A DNA stretch of 64,000 nt from DASQBT01 sp049578545. GTDB taxonomy: Bacteria; Pseudomonadota; Gammaproteobacteria; Burkholderiales; Thiobacillaceae. This document shows, piece after piece, positions 43,277 to 53,619 of this stretch (its first letter is position 1; each line of letters starts with the position of its first letter). The DNA is taken from contig JBAUMF010000039.1 in the NCBI GenBank assembly GCA_049578545.1, positions 1 through 64,000 of the forward strand, given 5' to 3'. Below the pieces are notes generated by a model. It was not told the origin of the DNA, did no database searches, and saw nothing but the letters and a program-made list of their open reading frames with translations. Position numbers and translations under genes: made by a program.

Positions 43277-44063
43277 CAGAATCATCACGGCATCCGTGTT
43301 GCTGGTTTTCATTCTGCCCGCACTTTTCTGGGCACCCGCTGAAATTTGGGCTTCTTTAGCGGCGCTGGCCATTGCCATAGCGGGTATAGAATGGGGCCGG
43401 ATAGCTGGGTTTCCGGCACCGGTTCCGGTGGTATATGGCGTTCTGCTGGCAGCTTGTGCGGCCGTACTTTACTTCCAGGCCAATCATAAGGAATTGATTC
43501 ATGGGCTATTGTGGCTGGCAGTTGCGTTTTGGGCATTGGTTGTCCCGATATGGCTGGCTCAACACTGGAAAATAAGAAGTCCATTCGTGCTGGCAATGGT
43601 TGGGGCCATCGTTTTGCTGCCTACCTGGGTGGCGCTGGTCAGATTAAGAGACCTTGGACCCTGGCATTTACTTGGCTTGCTTGCTATCGTCTGGATCGCA
43701 GATTCGGCGGCCTATTTTTCGGGGCGGAAATTTGGCAGCCGCAAACTTGCACCCTCGATCAGCCCCGGCAAAACATGGGAAGGAGTGGCGGGGGCAACCG
43801 TTGCTCTGGTGGTATACGCTTGCGTGGCAAGCGCATTCATAGCCGGGGTGCATATTGTCGGAGCATTGCTTCTGGCAATGTCCTTGCTCTATTTTTCTAT
43901 TCTTGGCGATCTATTCGAATCATGGATGAAGCGCGTTGCTGGGATAAAGGATAGCGGCACAATTCTCCCGGGCCATGGTGGCATACTTGACCGAATAGAT
44001 GCACTGACGGCTGCCCTCCCAATAGGCGTGGCTATTCTGCTAATCGCCGGGGGGCACTTGTGA
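43269..44063 (+). CDS. cdsA: Phosphatidate cytidylyltransferase
   Basis: 264 residues from GTG 43269. Multiple hydrophobic helices cover most of the sequence, and the family signature KRVAGIKDSGTILPGHGGILDRID lies near the C-terminus. It forms CDP-diacylglycerol for phospholipid synthesis in the inner membrane. Overlaps dxr by 4 bp (GTGA). Confidence 0.95.
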   Translation: MVSRIITASVLLVFILPALFWAPAEIWASLAALAIAIAGIEWGRIAGFPAPVPVVYGVLLAACAAVLYFQANHKELIHGLLWLAVAFWALVVPIWLAQHWKIRSPFVLAMVGAIVLLPTWVALVRLRDLGPWHLLGLLAIVWIADSAAYFSGRKFGSRKLAPSISPGKTWEGVAGATVALVVYACVASAFIAGVHIVGALLLAMSLLYFSILGDLFESWMKRVAGIKDSGTILPGHGGILDRIDALTAALPIGVAILLIAGGHL

Positions 44064-45250
44064 ACTCGCCCCGAAATCTCACCATACTCGGCGCGACTGG
44101 CACCATTGGTGTGAATACGCTGGATGTGGTGGCACGCCATCCCGATCGATTCCAGGTCGTTGCGCTCACAGGTGCTACGCAGGTAGATAAATTGTTTGAG
44201 CAATGTCTTCATCACCGCCCCAAAGTGGCGGTGATGGCAGACGAGCACGCGGCTCAACTGTTACGCAAACGTTTGGCTGAATCAGGACTTGAAATCGAAG
44301 TATGGGGCGGGGCACAGGCGCTGATTGAGGCCGCCACGCTGCCAGAGGTCGATACGGTGATGGCCGCCATCGTAGGAGCGGCCGGGTTACCCTCGACGCT
44401 GGCGGCGGCAAGAATGGGCAAGCGTATCCTGCTGGCGAACAAGGAGGCCCTGGTCGTATCCGGACGTTTGTTCATGGATGCAATTCACGGCAGCGGAGCT
44501 GATTTGTTGCCGATCGATTCTGAACACAATGCCATTTTTCAGGCGCTGCCCAGGAACTATTCAGGTGATCTTGCTACTGCAGGCGTGCGAAAAATTTGGC
44601 TGACGGCATCGGGTGGACCGTTCCGTAACAAAACGTCCGAGGACATGGCGAAGGTCACGCCCGAGCAGGCTATTGCGCATCCCAACTGGGTCATGGGCAA
44701 GAAGATATCGGTCGATTCGGCAAGCATGATGAACAAGGGGCTGGAAGTGATAGAGGCACACTGGCTCTTTAATGCGCGCCCTGACCAGATTCAGGTTCTG
44801 GTCCATCCGCAGAGTGTGGTTCACTCGATGGTTGAGTATCTGGATGGCTCCCTGATCGCTCAACTGGGCACGCCAGACATGCGCACGCCTATCGCGTATG
44901 CGCTGGGTTTTCCTGAACGAATAGAGGCAGGTGTTGGCACTTTGGACTTGCTTGGGAAGGATCTTAGCTTCGAATCGCCTGACTTCGAGCGTTTTCCTTC
45001 CCTGAAACTTGCATTCGATGCATTGAAAACAGGTGGTTCTGCTCCAGCGGTCCTGAATGCCGCCAATGAAGTCGCGGTAGAGTATTTTCTTGCAAGTCGC
45101 TGTGGCTTTGCCGATATCCCGCGAACCATCTCGCATGTACTGGAAAGACTTGATCTGAGGGAAGCCAACGATCTGGAAGCGTTGCTTGAGACCGATCGGG
45201 CAGCGAGAAATATGGCTGCATCATTTCTGCAATCGGTGAAGGCGGCATAG
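44060..45250 (+). CDS. dxr: 1-deoxy-D-xylulose 5-phosphate reductoisomerase
   Basis: 396 residues from GTG 44060. NADPH site GATGTIGVNTLDVV, substrate loop SASGGPFRN, and the metal-site region WVMGKKISVDSASMMNKGLEVIEAHWLF. It catalyses the second MEP-pathway step, feeding ispG (11.6 kb) and uppS. Confidence 0.97.
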   Translation: MNSPRNLTILGATGTIGVNTLDVVARHPDRFQVVALTGATQVDKLFEQCLHHRPKVAVMADEHAAQLLRKRLAESGLEIEVWGGAQALIEAATLPEVDTVMAAIVGAAGLPSTLAAARMGKRILLANKEALVVSGRLFMDAIHGSGADLLPIDSEHNAIFQALPRNYSGDLATAGVRKIWLTASGGPFRNKTSEDMAKVTPEQAIAHPNWVMGKKISVDSASMMNKGLEVIEAHWLFNARPDQIQVLVHPQSVVHSMVEYLDGSLIAQLGTPDMRTPIAYALGFPERIEAGVGTLDLLGKDLSFESPDFERFPSLKLAFDALKTGGSAPAVLNAANEVAVEYFLASRCGFADIPRTISHVLERLDLREANDLEALLETDRAARNMAASFLQSVKAA

Positions 45251-45252
45251 CG

Positions 45253-46599
45253 ATGCTGGCTACTGTTCTTTATTTCCTTGTGGCCATCGGCATCCTCGTT
45301 GTGGTCCATGAGTTTGGACATTTTCTTGCAGCGCGCCTGATGGGAGTCAAGGTTCTTCGATTCTCAGTAGGATTTGGCAAGCCCCTGCTGATAAAACGGT
45401 TGGGCAAGGATCAGACAGAATGGACACTGTGTGCCCTGCCTTTCGGCGGCTACGTAAAAATGCTGGATGAACGCGAGGGACCGGTTGCCGCTCACGAACT
45501 TGACCGTGCATTCAGTCAGGCAACAGTCTCCAGACGATTCCTGATTGTGGCAGCGGGGCCGATAGCGAATTTTCTTCTGGCCATCTTGTTCTACTGGGTG
45601 CTTTTCCTGCACGGGGTTCCTGCCATCAAGCCCTTGATCGGTGAACCTCAACCCAACAGCCCCGCTGCCCAGGCAGGCCTTCTCCGAGGTGATGAGATTG
45701 TTGGCGTAAATGACAAGCCTGTTGATTCGTTCCAGGACTTGCGGTTAAGTCTCTTGAAAGGTGTGCTGTCGGGCGAATCGGTGGAATTGAGACTCAAGAA
45801 CGGCGCTTTGGTCAGATTGAGCCTGAAAGCCATCGACAGGGATGAGATCGAGCAAGACCTGCTGGATAAATTGGGGATCCAACCTTATGACCCGCCGATT
45901 CCACCCGTCTTTGGGACCCTATTGCCGCAAAGTGTTGCAGCCAACGCTGGACTCAAGGTAAACGATCGTGTTGCTGCAATTAATGGCGTACCTGTTAATA
46001 CTTGGCAGGAACTTGTTAAACGGGTGCGAGCCTCGCCGGGGACCCGGCTGCATCTGGAGATCGAGCGTGATAACCAGCACTTGATGGTGAGCCTGGTGCC
46101 GGTGGCCGAAACACAGAATAACAAGTCAGTCGGAAAGATCGGTGCCGGCCCCAAGATCGATGCGAAATGGTTGTCAGTTCTTAAAACTGAAATACGTTAT
46201 GGACCCTGGGATGCACTCGTAGAAGGTGCCAACAAGACTTGGAATATGTCGGTCTTCACGGTGGAAATGATGGGGCGCATGGTGATGGGGCAGGTGTCCT
46301 GGCGGAATTTGTCCGGGCCACTGACTATTGCCGATTATGCAGGTCAATCGGCACAGCTTGGATGGTTGAGTTATATGAGCTTCCTGGCACTGGTGAGTGT
46401 CAGTCTGGGTGTCCTGAATCTGCTGCCGGTGCCTTTATTGGATGGGGGGCATCTCATGTATTATACCTTTGAAATTTTGCGGGGCCGCCCCGTTTCCGAT
46501 CGTGCAGTGGAGATTGGCAGCCGGGTCGGAATTGCTGTTCTGTTTATTTTAATGGCGCTCGCTCTCTATAATGACCTGGTCCGGCTGACTGCCGGTTGA
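45253..46599 (+). CDS. rseP: Site-2 protease RseP
   Basis: 448 residues: HEFGH zinc motif in the first transmembrane helix (near residue 18), two periplasmic PDZ domains (about 120-190 and 205-285), and the third metal ligand region LLPVPLLDGGHL near the C-terminus. It cleaves anti-sigma factor RseA, releasing the envelope-stress sigma factor, and clears signal peptides. Sits directly before bamA, as usual. Confidence 0.96.
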   Translation: MLATVLYFLVAIGILVVVHEFGHFLAARLMGVKVLRFSVGFGKPLLIKRLGKDQTEWTLCALPFGGYVKMLDEREGPVAAHELDRAFSQATVSRRFLIVAAGPIANFLLAILFYWVLFLHGVPAIKPLIGEPQPNSPAAQAGLLRGDEIVGVNDKPVDSFQDLRLSLLKGVLSGESVELRLKNGALVRLSLKAIDRDEIEQDLLDKLGIQPYDPPIPPVFGTLLPQSVAANAGLKVNDRVAAINGVPVNTWQELVKRVRASPGTRLHLEIERDNQHLMVSLVPVAETQNNKSVGKIGAGPKIDAKWLSVLKTEIRYGPWDALVEGANKTWNMSVFTVEMMGRMVMGQVSWRNLSGPLTIADYAGQSAQLGWLSYMSFLALVSVSLGVLNLLPVPLLDGGHLMYYTFEILRGRPVSDRAVEIGSRVGIAVLFILMALALYNDLVRLTAG

Positions 46600-46605
46600 A
46601 TAAAT

Positions 46606-48951
46606 ATGAAAATTCGCCTTACCGCTATCCTCGTATTGACAGCGATGGCCAGCGTGGCTCAGGCAATAGAGCCCTTCATCATCAAGGACATCCGGGTAGA
46701 AGGCATTCAGCGAACGGAAGCGGGGACCGTATTCAGCTACCTCCCTGTTAAGGTTGGCGATAGGTTGGACGATGAAAAAGCGACGGCTGCCATCAAGGCG
46801 CTATTTGCAACCGGCTTCTTCAAGGATGTACGTCTGGAGGCACAGGGCGATGTACTGATCGTTAACGTTGAGGAACGGCCTGCGGTCGCCAAGATCAAGC
46901 TGAGCGGCATCAAGGAGTTTTCGGAAGAAGAACTCAAGAAAAGTCTGAAAGATTCGGGATTGGCGGAAGGCCGTGTTTTCGACAAGAGCGTGCTCGATCG
47001 CGCTGTGCAGGAATTGAAGTCACAGTACTTCAACAAGGGCAAGTATGCAGTCGAAATCAACACGACGGTGACTCCGCTGGAGCGCAATCGTGTCTCGATC
47101 GACTTTCATGTAGTTGAAGGCGATTCGGCCAAGATTCGCCAGATCAATCTGGTTGGCAACAAGGCCTTTACACAAAAGAAGCTTCTGGGGGAATTCAGTT
47201 CCAGCACTCCGGGCTGGCTTTCCTGGTTTACCAAGGATGACCAGTATTCAAAAACCAAGCTTGCCGGCGACCTTGAGAGTCTGCGTTCTTTCTACCTGAA
47301 TCAAGGCTACCTCGAATTTAGTATCGATTCCACTCAGGTTTCCATCAGCCCGGACAAGAAAGACATCTATATTACGATCAATATCACTGAAGGTCCCAAA
47401 TATACGGTGTCAGACGTAAAGCTTGCAGGGCAAATGCTGGTGCCTGAGAGTGAAATCAAGAAACTTATTGCGCTCAAGCCAGGGGATGTGTTTTCCAGAC
47501 AAAAGTTGACGGAATCGACCAAGTTGATTGGCGATCGAATGGGCAAGGAAGGCTATGCGTTTGCTAACGTGAATGCAGTTCCAGAACTGGACAAGCAGAA
47601 GCATCAGGTTGCATTTACACTTTATATCGACCCCGGGCACAGGGTGTATGTCAAGCGTGTAAACGTGGCAGGCAACAGCAAGACGCGCGATGAGGTAATC
47701 CGCCGGGAGGTGCGGCAGATGGAGGGCGCTTGGTATAACAGCGAAAAGATCAAGCTTTCCCAGGACCGCCTAAATCGGCTTGGCTATTTCGATAACGTGT
47801 CGCTGGAGACACCCATGGTTCCGGGAACTACGGACCAGGTGGATCTGGATATCAATGTGACGGAAAAATCGACAGGCAGCATCATGGTGGGTGCAGGTTT
47901 TTCATCAACCGAAGGACTCATCCTGTCTGGTTCCATAAACCAGTCAAATGTGTTTGGCACCGGCAATCAGCTTGGTTTGCAAGTCAACACTGGCAAGGTG
48001 AACACGGTTTATTCACTGTCGTTCACCAACCCTTATTACACCTTGGATGGGGTGAGCCTTGGTTACGATATCTATCGGCGGGATGTGAATACCACTTCAC
48101 TTAGTGCAGTGGCTGCATTCCAGCAGTCGACCATTGGCCTTGGGGTGCGATTTGGCTTGCCGTTAAGCGAGAAGAATTATCTCAATTTGGGGCTTGCTGC
48201 CGAATCGCTTGATGTGAAGGTCGATTCCAACAGCCCTGTCACGTATCAGGATTATGTAAATACCTTTGGTCATCTCAATACGACCTTGCGCTTTACGGCC
48301 TCGGTGGCTCGAGATACACGGAACAGTTTCCTCTTTCCCACGAATGGATTCTTGCAAAGCATTGGCCTTGAGGCCGGACTTCCGGGCGGCGATCTGAAGT
48401 ATTACAAGATAAGTGGAAAGCATCAGCAATTTATTCCGATCGCAAAGGACCTTACCCTAATGATAAATGGAGAAGCCGGGTATGGTGCCGGCTTAGGCGG
48501 TGACCCTCTACCCTTCTTCAAGAATTTCTTTGCCGGTGGGGTGAGCTCGGTGAGAGGCTTCGATCCTGGCACGCTCGGGCCGAAAGCCTTGAGTCCGCAA
48601 TCATCGACCGAAGTCTGTAGCAACACTATTGACACGGGGTGCAATAAGGTTGCTGTGGGTGGAAATATGCAAGTGCTGGGAAATCTTGAGCTTTTCGCCC
48701 CCATGCCGGGTATAAAGGATGGGTCGGTAAGGCTCTCGACCTTCCTTGATGCTGGAGCGGTATTTGGTCCGGATGATTACTTGGGCAGAGATCGCACTTT
48801 CAACTTAAGTGACTTACGCTATTCTGCGGGAGTTGGACTGGCTTGGAGCTCGCCGATGGGCCCGCTCAAGTTCAGCCTGGCCAAGCCTCTGAAGAAGCAG
48901 GCGGATGACAAGAGCCAGATCTTCCAATTCAATCTAGGCACAACGTTCTAA
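46606..48951 (+). CDS. bamA: Outer-membrane protein assembly factor BamA
   Basis: 781 residues: signal peptide to about 21 (ASVAQA), five POTRA domains (about 22-425), then the 16-strand barrel with the conserved SVRGF loop (near residue 650) and a C-terminal strand ending in Phe (NLGTTF), the barrel-insertion signature. Core of the BAM complex; bamB is at 14.7 kb. Confidence 0.97.
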   Translation: MKIRLTAILVLTAMASVAQAIEPFIIKDIRVEGIQRTEAGTVFSYLPVKVGDRLDDEKATAAIKALFATGFFKDVRLEAQGDVLIVNVEERPAVAKIKLSGIKEFSEEELKKSLKDSGLAEGRVFDKSVLDRAVQELKSQYFNKGKYAVEINTTVTPLERNRVSIDFHVVEGDSAKIRQINLVGNKAFTQKKLLGEFSSSTPGWLSWFTKDDQYSKTKLAGDLESLRSFYLNQGYLEFSIDSTQVSISPDKKDIYITINITEGPKYTVSDVKLAGQMLVPESEIKKLIALKPGDVFSRQKLTESTKLIGDRMGKEGYAFANVNAVPELDKQKHQVAFTLYIDPGHRVYVKRVNVAGNSKTRDEVIRREVRQMEGAWYNSEKIKLSQDRLNRLGYFDNVSLETPMVPGTTDQVDLDINVTEKSTGSIMVGAGFSSTEGLILSGSINQSNVFGTGNQLGLQVNTGKVNTVYSLSFTNPYYTLDGVSLGYDIYRRDVNTTSLSAVAAFQQSTIGLGVRFGLPLSEKNYLNLGLAAESLDVKVDSNSPVTYQDYVNTFGHLNTTLRFTASVARDTRNSFLFPTNGFLQSIGLEAGLPGGDLKYYKISGKHQQFIPIAKDLTLMINGEAGYGAGLGGDPLPFFKNFFAGGVSSVRGFDPGTLGPKALSPQSSTEVCSNTIDTGCNKVAVGGNMQVLGNLELFAPMPGIKDGSVRLSTFLDAGAVFGPDDYLGRDRTFNLSDLRYSAGVGLAWSSPMGPLKFSLAKPLKKQADDKSQIFQFNLGTTF

Positions 48952-48970
48952 TTTTTGGAGTACATGTGTG

Positions 48971-49471
48971 ATGAATATGCGGTATCTACCAATCCTGGCA
49001 GGAATAGTCGGCTTGATGCTGAGTGCTGATTCGATGGCAGACAAAATCGGTTTCGTGAATACGGAACGCCTGCTTAGGGAAGCGCCATTGTCCCTGAAGG
49101 CGCAAAAAAGGCTGGAAAAAGAGTTCTCCGGACGCGAGCAGGAATTGCAGAAGATGGCAAAACAGGCACGAGATTTACAGGCACAACTCGACAGGGATAG
49201 CGTTACCATGTCGGATACTGAGCGCAAGAACAAGGAACGCGACTTGTCCAACTTGAACCAGACTTTTCAGCGTCAAAGCAGGGAGTTTCGCGAGGATCTG
49301 AATCAGCGTCGCAATGAAGAATTGAGCCAGATCCAGGAAAAAGCAAGGAAAGCAATTCAGGAGATCGCAAAAAGCGAAAAGTATGACCTGATCATCGAAC
49401 AGGCGGTTTATTTCAATCCAAGGCTGGACATTACCGACAGGGTGATGAAGGAACTGGGCGACAACAGGTAA
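48971..49471 (+). CDS. skp: Periplasmic chaperone Skp/OmpH
   Basis: 166 residues from ATG 48971, about ten bases after GGAG; GTG 48968 is an alternative. A signal peptide ends near SMADKIG, then the long charged coiled-coil tentacles (about 40-130) typical of Skp. It carries unfolded outer-membrane proteins to BAM. Between bamA and lpxD, the conserved place. Confidence 0.93.
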   Translation: MNMRYLPILAGIVGLMLSADSMADKIGFVNTERLLREAPLSLKAQKRLEKEFSGREQELQKMAKQARDLQAQLDRDSVTMSDTERKNKERDLSNLNQTFQRQSREFREDLNQRRNEELSQIQEKARKAIQEIAKSEKYDLIIEQAVYFNPRLDITDRVMKELGDNR

Positions 49472-49476
49472 TAGCC

Positions 49477-50520
49477 GTGAACCATGCCAAGGGCTATCGT
49501 CTGGAGGAGATCGTGGCCCGCCTGGGTGGCGAAGCGGTTGGGGATGGCGTCACCTTGATAAGGCAAGTGGCGCCGCTTGAAAGGGCCCAGGCGGACGAGA
49601 TCGGGTTCATTATTCATCCCAGGTATCTTGAGCAACTGCATAGCACGCGGGCGGGCGCAGTCATACTTTCTCCTAACGCGCGCGACGCTACTGCCAAACC
49701 CCGCATTGTGACCAACAACCCTTACCTCTATTTTGCGAGAGTGTCAGCGCTGTTTAATCCGTTGCCGCCCCCTAGGCCTGGTGTGCATCCCAATGCTTCG
49801 GTCGCAGCGAGCGCTAAAGTGGATGGCAGCGCTGAGATCCAGGCTGGCGCTGTAATCGCAGATGATGTCTTTATTGGCGCACGTTCGGTGATTGGACCCA
49901 ATGTTGTCATTGCCGCCAATGTGATCATTGGGGATGACTGTCGTATCTATGGTAACGCAACAATTTACGCTAACTGCACGATCGGCCACCGCGTTGTTCT
50001 GCACAGCGGGTGTGTAGTCGGTTCTGATGGATTCGGATTTGCGCCAGACGAAGGTAGATGGGAAAAAATCCCCCAGATCGGCAGGACAGTCATTGGGGAT
50101 GAGGTCGAGATCGGGGCTTGTACAACCATCGATCGCGGTGCTATGGATGACACGGTAATCGAGCAAGGGGTGAAACTGGATAACCTGATTCAGGTGGCCC
50201 ACAATGTCCGTATTGGTGCGCATACAGCGATTGCCGCCTGCACTGGCATCGCCGGGAGCGCAAAAATCGGCAAGCACTGCACCATAGGCGGAGCGGCCAT
50301 GATTTTTGGTCACATTGAAATTGCTGATGGCACGCGGATTTCCACCAATACATTGATTACCAAATCCATTATGAAGGCCGGAACGTATACCTCTGCATTG
50401 CCATTCACAGAACATCATGTATGGCAGAAGAATGCCGTGCACATGCGAAATCTCGACAAGCTGGTTGAGCGCATCAAACAACTCGAAGACAAAGTTGCTG
50501 AACTGGAAGGGAAACCATGA
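49477..50520 (+). CDS. lpxD: UDP-3-O-acylglucosamine N-acyltransferase
   Basis: 347 residues from GTG 49477. An N-terminal LpxD-specific domain precedes a left-handed beta-helix of hexapeptide repeats (about 100-300) containing the catalytic-His region QVAHNVRIGAHTAIAACTGI, with a C-terminal helix. Third step of lipid A synthesis. Overlaps fabZ by 4 bp. Confidence 0.97.
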   Translation: MNHAKGYRLEEIVARLGGEAVGDGVTLIRQVAPLERAQADEIGFIIHPRYLEQLHSTRAGAVILSPNARDATAKPRIVTNNPYLYFARVSALFNPLPPPRPGVHPNASVAASAKVDGSAEIQAGAVIADDVFIGARSVIGPNVVIAANVIIGDDCRIYGNATIYANCTIGHRVVLHSGCVVGSDGFGFAPDEGRWEKIPQIGRTVIGDEVEIGACTTIDRGAMDDTVIEQGVKLDNLIQVAHNVRIGAHTAIAACTGIAGSAKIGKHCTIGGAAMIFGHIEIADGTRISTNTLITKSIMKAGTYTSALPFTEHHVWQKNAVHMRNLDKLVERIKQLEDKVAELEGKP

Positions 50521-50960
50521 AGATGAATGTCGAAGAGATCATGCAGTACCTCCCTCACCGGTACCCATTTCTACTGATTGACCGGGTGGTCGAACTGGAG
50601 TTGGGCAAGCATATCGTCGCCCACAAAAACGTGACCATTAATGAGCCATTCTTCCCGGGCCATTTCCCTGATCACCCCGTGATGCCAGGCGTTTTGATTC
50701 TGGAGGCGCTGGCACAAGCCGCGGCCATCTTGTCATTCAAAACGCAAAGCAAGTCTCCGGACGAGATTGGTATTGTATATTTTGCCGGTATTGATGGCGC
50801 GAGGTTCAAGCGGCCCGTCGTCCCTGGAGATCAGCTTGTTTTGAAGGCAGAGCTCATAAGGCATCTGAAAGGCGTCTGGAAATACTCGGCACGTGCTGAA
50901 GTGGATGGAGATTTGGTTGCCGAAGCTGAATTGATGGCGGCCCTGCGGGGCAAGAAGTAA
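50517..50960 (+). CDS. fabZ: 3-hydroxyacyl-ACP dehydratase FabZ
   Basis: 147 residues of the hotdog fold: catalytic His in YLPHRYPFLLIDRV and Glu in PGVLILEALAQAA. It dehydrates 3-hydroxyacyl-ACP, competing with LpxA and LpxD for the same acyl chains, which is why it is embedded in the lpx cluster. Confidence 0.98.
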   Translation: MKMNVEEIMQYLPHRYPFLLIDRVVELELGKHIVAHKNVTINEPFFPGHFPDHPVMPGVLILEALAQAAAILSFKTQSKSPDEIGIVYFAGIDGARFKRPVVPGDQLVLKAELIRHLKGVWKYSARAEVDGDLVAEAELMAALRGKK

Positions 50961-50962
50961 AT

Positions 50963-51739
50963 ATGGCAATGATTCACCCCACTGCAATCGTTGCGCCGGG
51001 GGCGATCCTGCCAGATGATGTGGAAATCGGTCCTTACTCGGTAATCGGGCCTCATGTCGAACTGGGTGCCGGAACAACCGTAGGTACGCACGCTGTCATC
51101 ACTGGCCATACTCGAATTGGCAAGGGAAACCGCATATTCCATTTCGTGTCCCTGGGCGAAGCGCCGCAGGACAAGAAATATGCTGGCGAGCCCACTCGAC
51201 TGGAAATAGGCGATAACAATACGATTCGTGAGTTCTGCACATTCAATACCGGAACGATGCAGGATGCGGGGCTAACTCGAATTGGCAGCGATAACTGGAT
51301 CATGGCATATGTACACATCGCCCATGACTGTCAGGTCGGCAGCGACATTATTCTAGCCAACTACGCGGCTCTGGCCGGACATGTTGGGGTTGGCGATCAC
51401 GCTATTCTTGGTGGGTTTACTGCGGTCCACCAGTTTTGCCGTCTGGGTGAACACTGTTTCACGGCCTTTGGCACTGGGGTGTCGCAGGATGTTCCGCCTT
51501 ATGTCATGGCGGCCGGTCCCAGGGCCGAACCCAATGGAATCAACAGCGAGGGGCTGCGTCGTCGTGGCTTCTCCAGTGAGGCCATAACAGCGATCAAGAA
51601 GGCGTACAAAGTCTTGTACCGGTCTGGCCTGAGTCTGGAGGAAGCCAAACAGCAGTTGGAAGAACTGGCAAAAGCACAATCCGAGGTGGCGCCATTGCTA
51701 GAATTCATTCGGAATAGCCAGCGTGGCATTATTCGCTGA
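50963..51739 (+). CDS. lpxA: UDP-N-acetylglucosamine acyltransferase
   Basis: 258 residues: hexapeptide-repeat beta-helix with the catalytic-His segment YVHIAHDCQVGSDI and a helical C-terminus (EAITAIKKAYKVLYRSGLSLEEAKQ). First step of lipid A synthesis. Starts 2 bp after fabZ; its stop shares one base with the lpxB start. Confidence 0.98.
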   Translation: MAMIHPTAIVAPGAILPDDVEIGPYSVIGPHVELGAGTTVGTHAVITGHTRIGKGNRIFHFVSLGEAPQDKKYAGEPTRLEIGDNNTIREFCTFNTGTMQDAGLTRIGSDNWIMAYVHIAHDCQVGSDIILANYAALAGHVGVGDHAILGGFTAVHQFCRLGEHCFTAFGTGVSQDVPPYVMAAGPRAEPNGINSEGLRRRGFSSEAITAIKKAYKVLYRSGLSLEEAKQQLEELAKAQSEVAPLLEFIRNSQRGIIR

Positions 51740-52875
51740 TGGACCTTGTCGGATTAGTGGCAGGCGAGACCTCTGGAGACCTGCTGGGAAGTCACCTGAT
51801 CTCAGCATTAAAATCCCGCCAACCCCATATTCAGTTTGAAGGCATCGCCGGCTCACATATGGTAGTTGCGGGCTGTCGTGCAATCTATTCCAGCGATAGC
51901 CTGGCTGTGAATGGCTACGTTGAAGTGCTTCGTCATCTTCCAGGGCTGCTGGCGCTGCGTCGCAACATGGCGCGTTATTTTCTGGAGAATAGGCCGGACG
52001 TATTTGTGGGCATAGATGCACCTGATTTCAATTTCGGACTGGAAGAAAAGCTCAAGCACGCGGGTATTCCTACAGTTCACTTTGTCAGTCCCTCGCTCTG
52101 GGCCTGGAGAGGTGAGCGCATCCTCAAAATCAAGAACGCAGTATCTCGAATGCTGGTCGTGTTTCCGTTTGAAACAGGACTGTATGAAAAGGCGGGCATT
52201 CCCGTGACTTATGTGGGGCACCCGCTTGCTGATGCATTGCCGTTCGAACCGGATCAGGGTTCCGCACGTCAGGATCTGGGAGTACCTGAGCAAGGGGAAG
52301 TGATCGCCCTGCTGCCTGGAAGCAGGATAGGCGAGGTCAAACGGCTGTTGTCGCTCTTGCTGGAAACTGCACGACTGCTGATAAAGCGCCGACCTGGGGT
52401 GCGTTTCTTATTGCCGGTAGCCAATGAGGCTGTTGCAGACTTGATTCGTTCACAGGTACAGTCAACCGGTTTGCCGATCACTTTGACGCAGGGGAAATCT
52501 ACCCAGGTGATGACAGCTGCAGACGTCGTGATACTGGCATCCGGAACTGCAACGCTTGAAGCAGCACTGCTTAAGAAGCCCATGGTGATCACCTACAAGG
52601 TACCCGCTTTGACCTACGCCATTATAAAACGCCAGGCTTATCTGCCGTGGGTTGGGTTGCCCAACATCCTGCTTGGGCGATTTGCCGTACCGGAATTAAT
52701 CCAGCATGAAGCAAGTCCTGAGGCCTTGACCCGAGCGACCGAGGCATGGCTTGAATCACCCGAAGAGATTGCGTCCCTCAAACAGGAATTTCTGAAGTTG
52801 CATCAAAGCCTGCGCTGTAATGCCACGGAACGCATTGCCGATGCGTTGATGCCATACTTGCAGAGCAAAGCATGA
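51739..52875 (+). CDS. lpxB: Lipid-A-disaccharide synthase
   Basis: 378 residues of the GT-B fold (family GT19): GETSGDLLGSHLI, IDAPDFNFGLE, SPSLWAWRGERI, and LLPGSRIGEVKRLL. It joins the two glucosamine units of lipid A at the inner membrane. Overlaps rnhB by 4 bp. Confidence 0.97.
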   Translation: MDLVGLVAGETSGDLLGSHLISALKSRQPHIQFEGIAGSHMVVAGCRAIYSSDSLAVNGYVEVLRHLPGLLALRRNMARYFLENRPDVFVGIDAPDFNFGLEEKLKHAGIPTVHFVSPSLWAWRGERILKIKNAVSRMLVVFPFETGLYEKAGIPVTYVGHPLADALPFEPDQGSARQDLGVPEQGEVIALLPGSRIGEVKRLLSLLLETARLLIKRRPGVRFLLPVANEAVADLIRSQVQSTGLPITLTQGKSTQVMTAADVVILASGTATLEAALLKKPMVITYKVPALTYAIIKRQAYLPWVGLPNILLGRFAVPELIQHEASPEALTRATEAWLESPEEIASLKQEFLKLHQSLRCNATERIADALMPYLQSKA

Positions 52876-53480
52876 ACACCCAAGAGATTCTTCGCTGTGG
52901 GGTCGACGAAGCAGGGCGGGGGCCTTTGGCCGGACCCGTTTACGCGGCGGCGGTCATTCTTGACCCGGAACGACCAATTGCAGGCTTGCAGGATTCCAAG
53001 AAGCTGTCCCGGCGCAAAAGAGAGTCACTCGAAATTCATATCAAGGAAAATGCGCTTGCCTGGTGCGTGGCGGATTCGTCCGTATGGGAAATTGACACTC
53101 TTAATATTCTCAAGGCTACACTCATGGCCATGCAACGAGCAGTGGAAGGACTGCAAGTAAGCCCCGATCACGCACAGGTGGATGGCAATTGCTGTCCTCC
53201 TCTGTCATGCTCAGTCGAATCCATTGTCAAGGGGGATGCTACTGTGGCAGCTATTTCAGCGGCCTCGATCCTGGCCAAAACGGCTCGCGATCGGGCAATG
53301 ACTTCGCTTCATCGGGAGTTTCCCGATTACGGATTCGACCAGCATTTTGGTTATGGAACCGCTAAACATCTGGCTGCATTGCGCCGTTATGGCCCTTGTG
53401 GTGCTCACCGCCGCAGTTTTTCCCCAGTTCGGGAATTACTAATGGGATGCCAAAGTGGCGGTCAGCAAAGGTTTTTTTGA
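52872..53480 (+). CDS. rnhB: Ribonuclease HII
   Basis: 202 residues: CGVDEAGRGPLAGPVYAAAVIL supplies the first metal-binding acidic residues, SIVKGDATVAAISAASILAKTARD the rest, and GYGTAKHLAALRRYGP the substrate region. It removes ribonucleotides from DNA. Last gene of the long rpsB-rnhB block. Confidence 0.97.
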   Translation: MNTQEILRCGVDEAGRGPLAGPVYAAAVILDPERPIAGLQDSKKLSRRKRESLEIHIKENALAWCVADSSVWEIDTLNILKATLMAMQRAVEGLQVSPDHAQVDGNCCPPLSCSVESIVKGDATVAAISAASILAKTARDRAMTSLHREFPDYGFDQHFGYGTAKHLAALRRYGPCGAHRRSFSPVRELLMGCQSGGQQRFF

Positions 53481-53619
53481 AGTATAAGGTTGTCCTGGGC
53501 TGATAGTGCATTGATGCCAAGGGTACATTTAAGGAATTCTTTATTGTTATATGCACGCCGTATTGCATACATTCGAGGAAAAACCTAGGTGAATCCCACA
53601 AGAGAATTAGGGAGCGTTC

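Noticed and set aside
53544..53569. TATGCA/TGCATA inverted repeat and weak promoter (TTGTTA ... TACATT) before the large c-di-GMP-type gene
   Set aside because: Short arms and only four of six matches in each hexamer; too weak to list as a feature.
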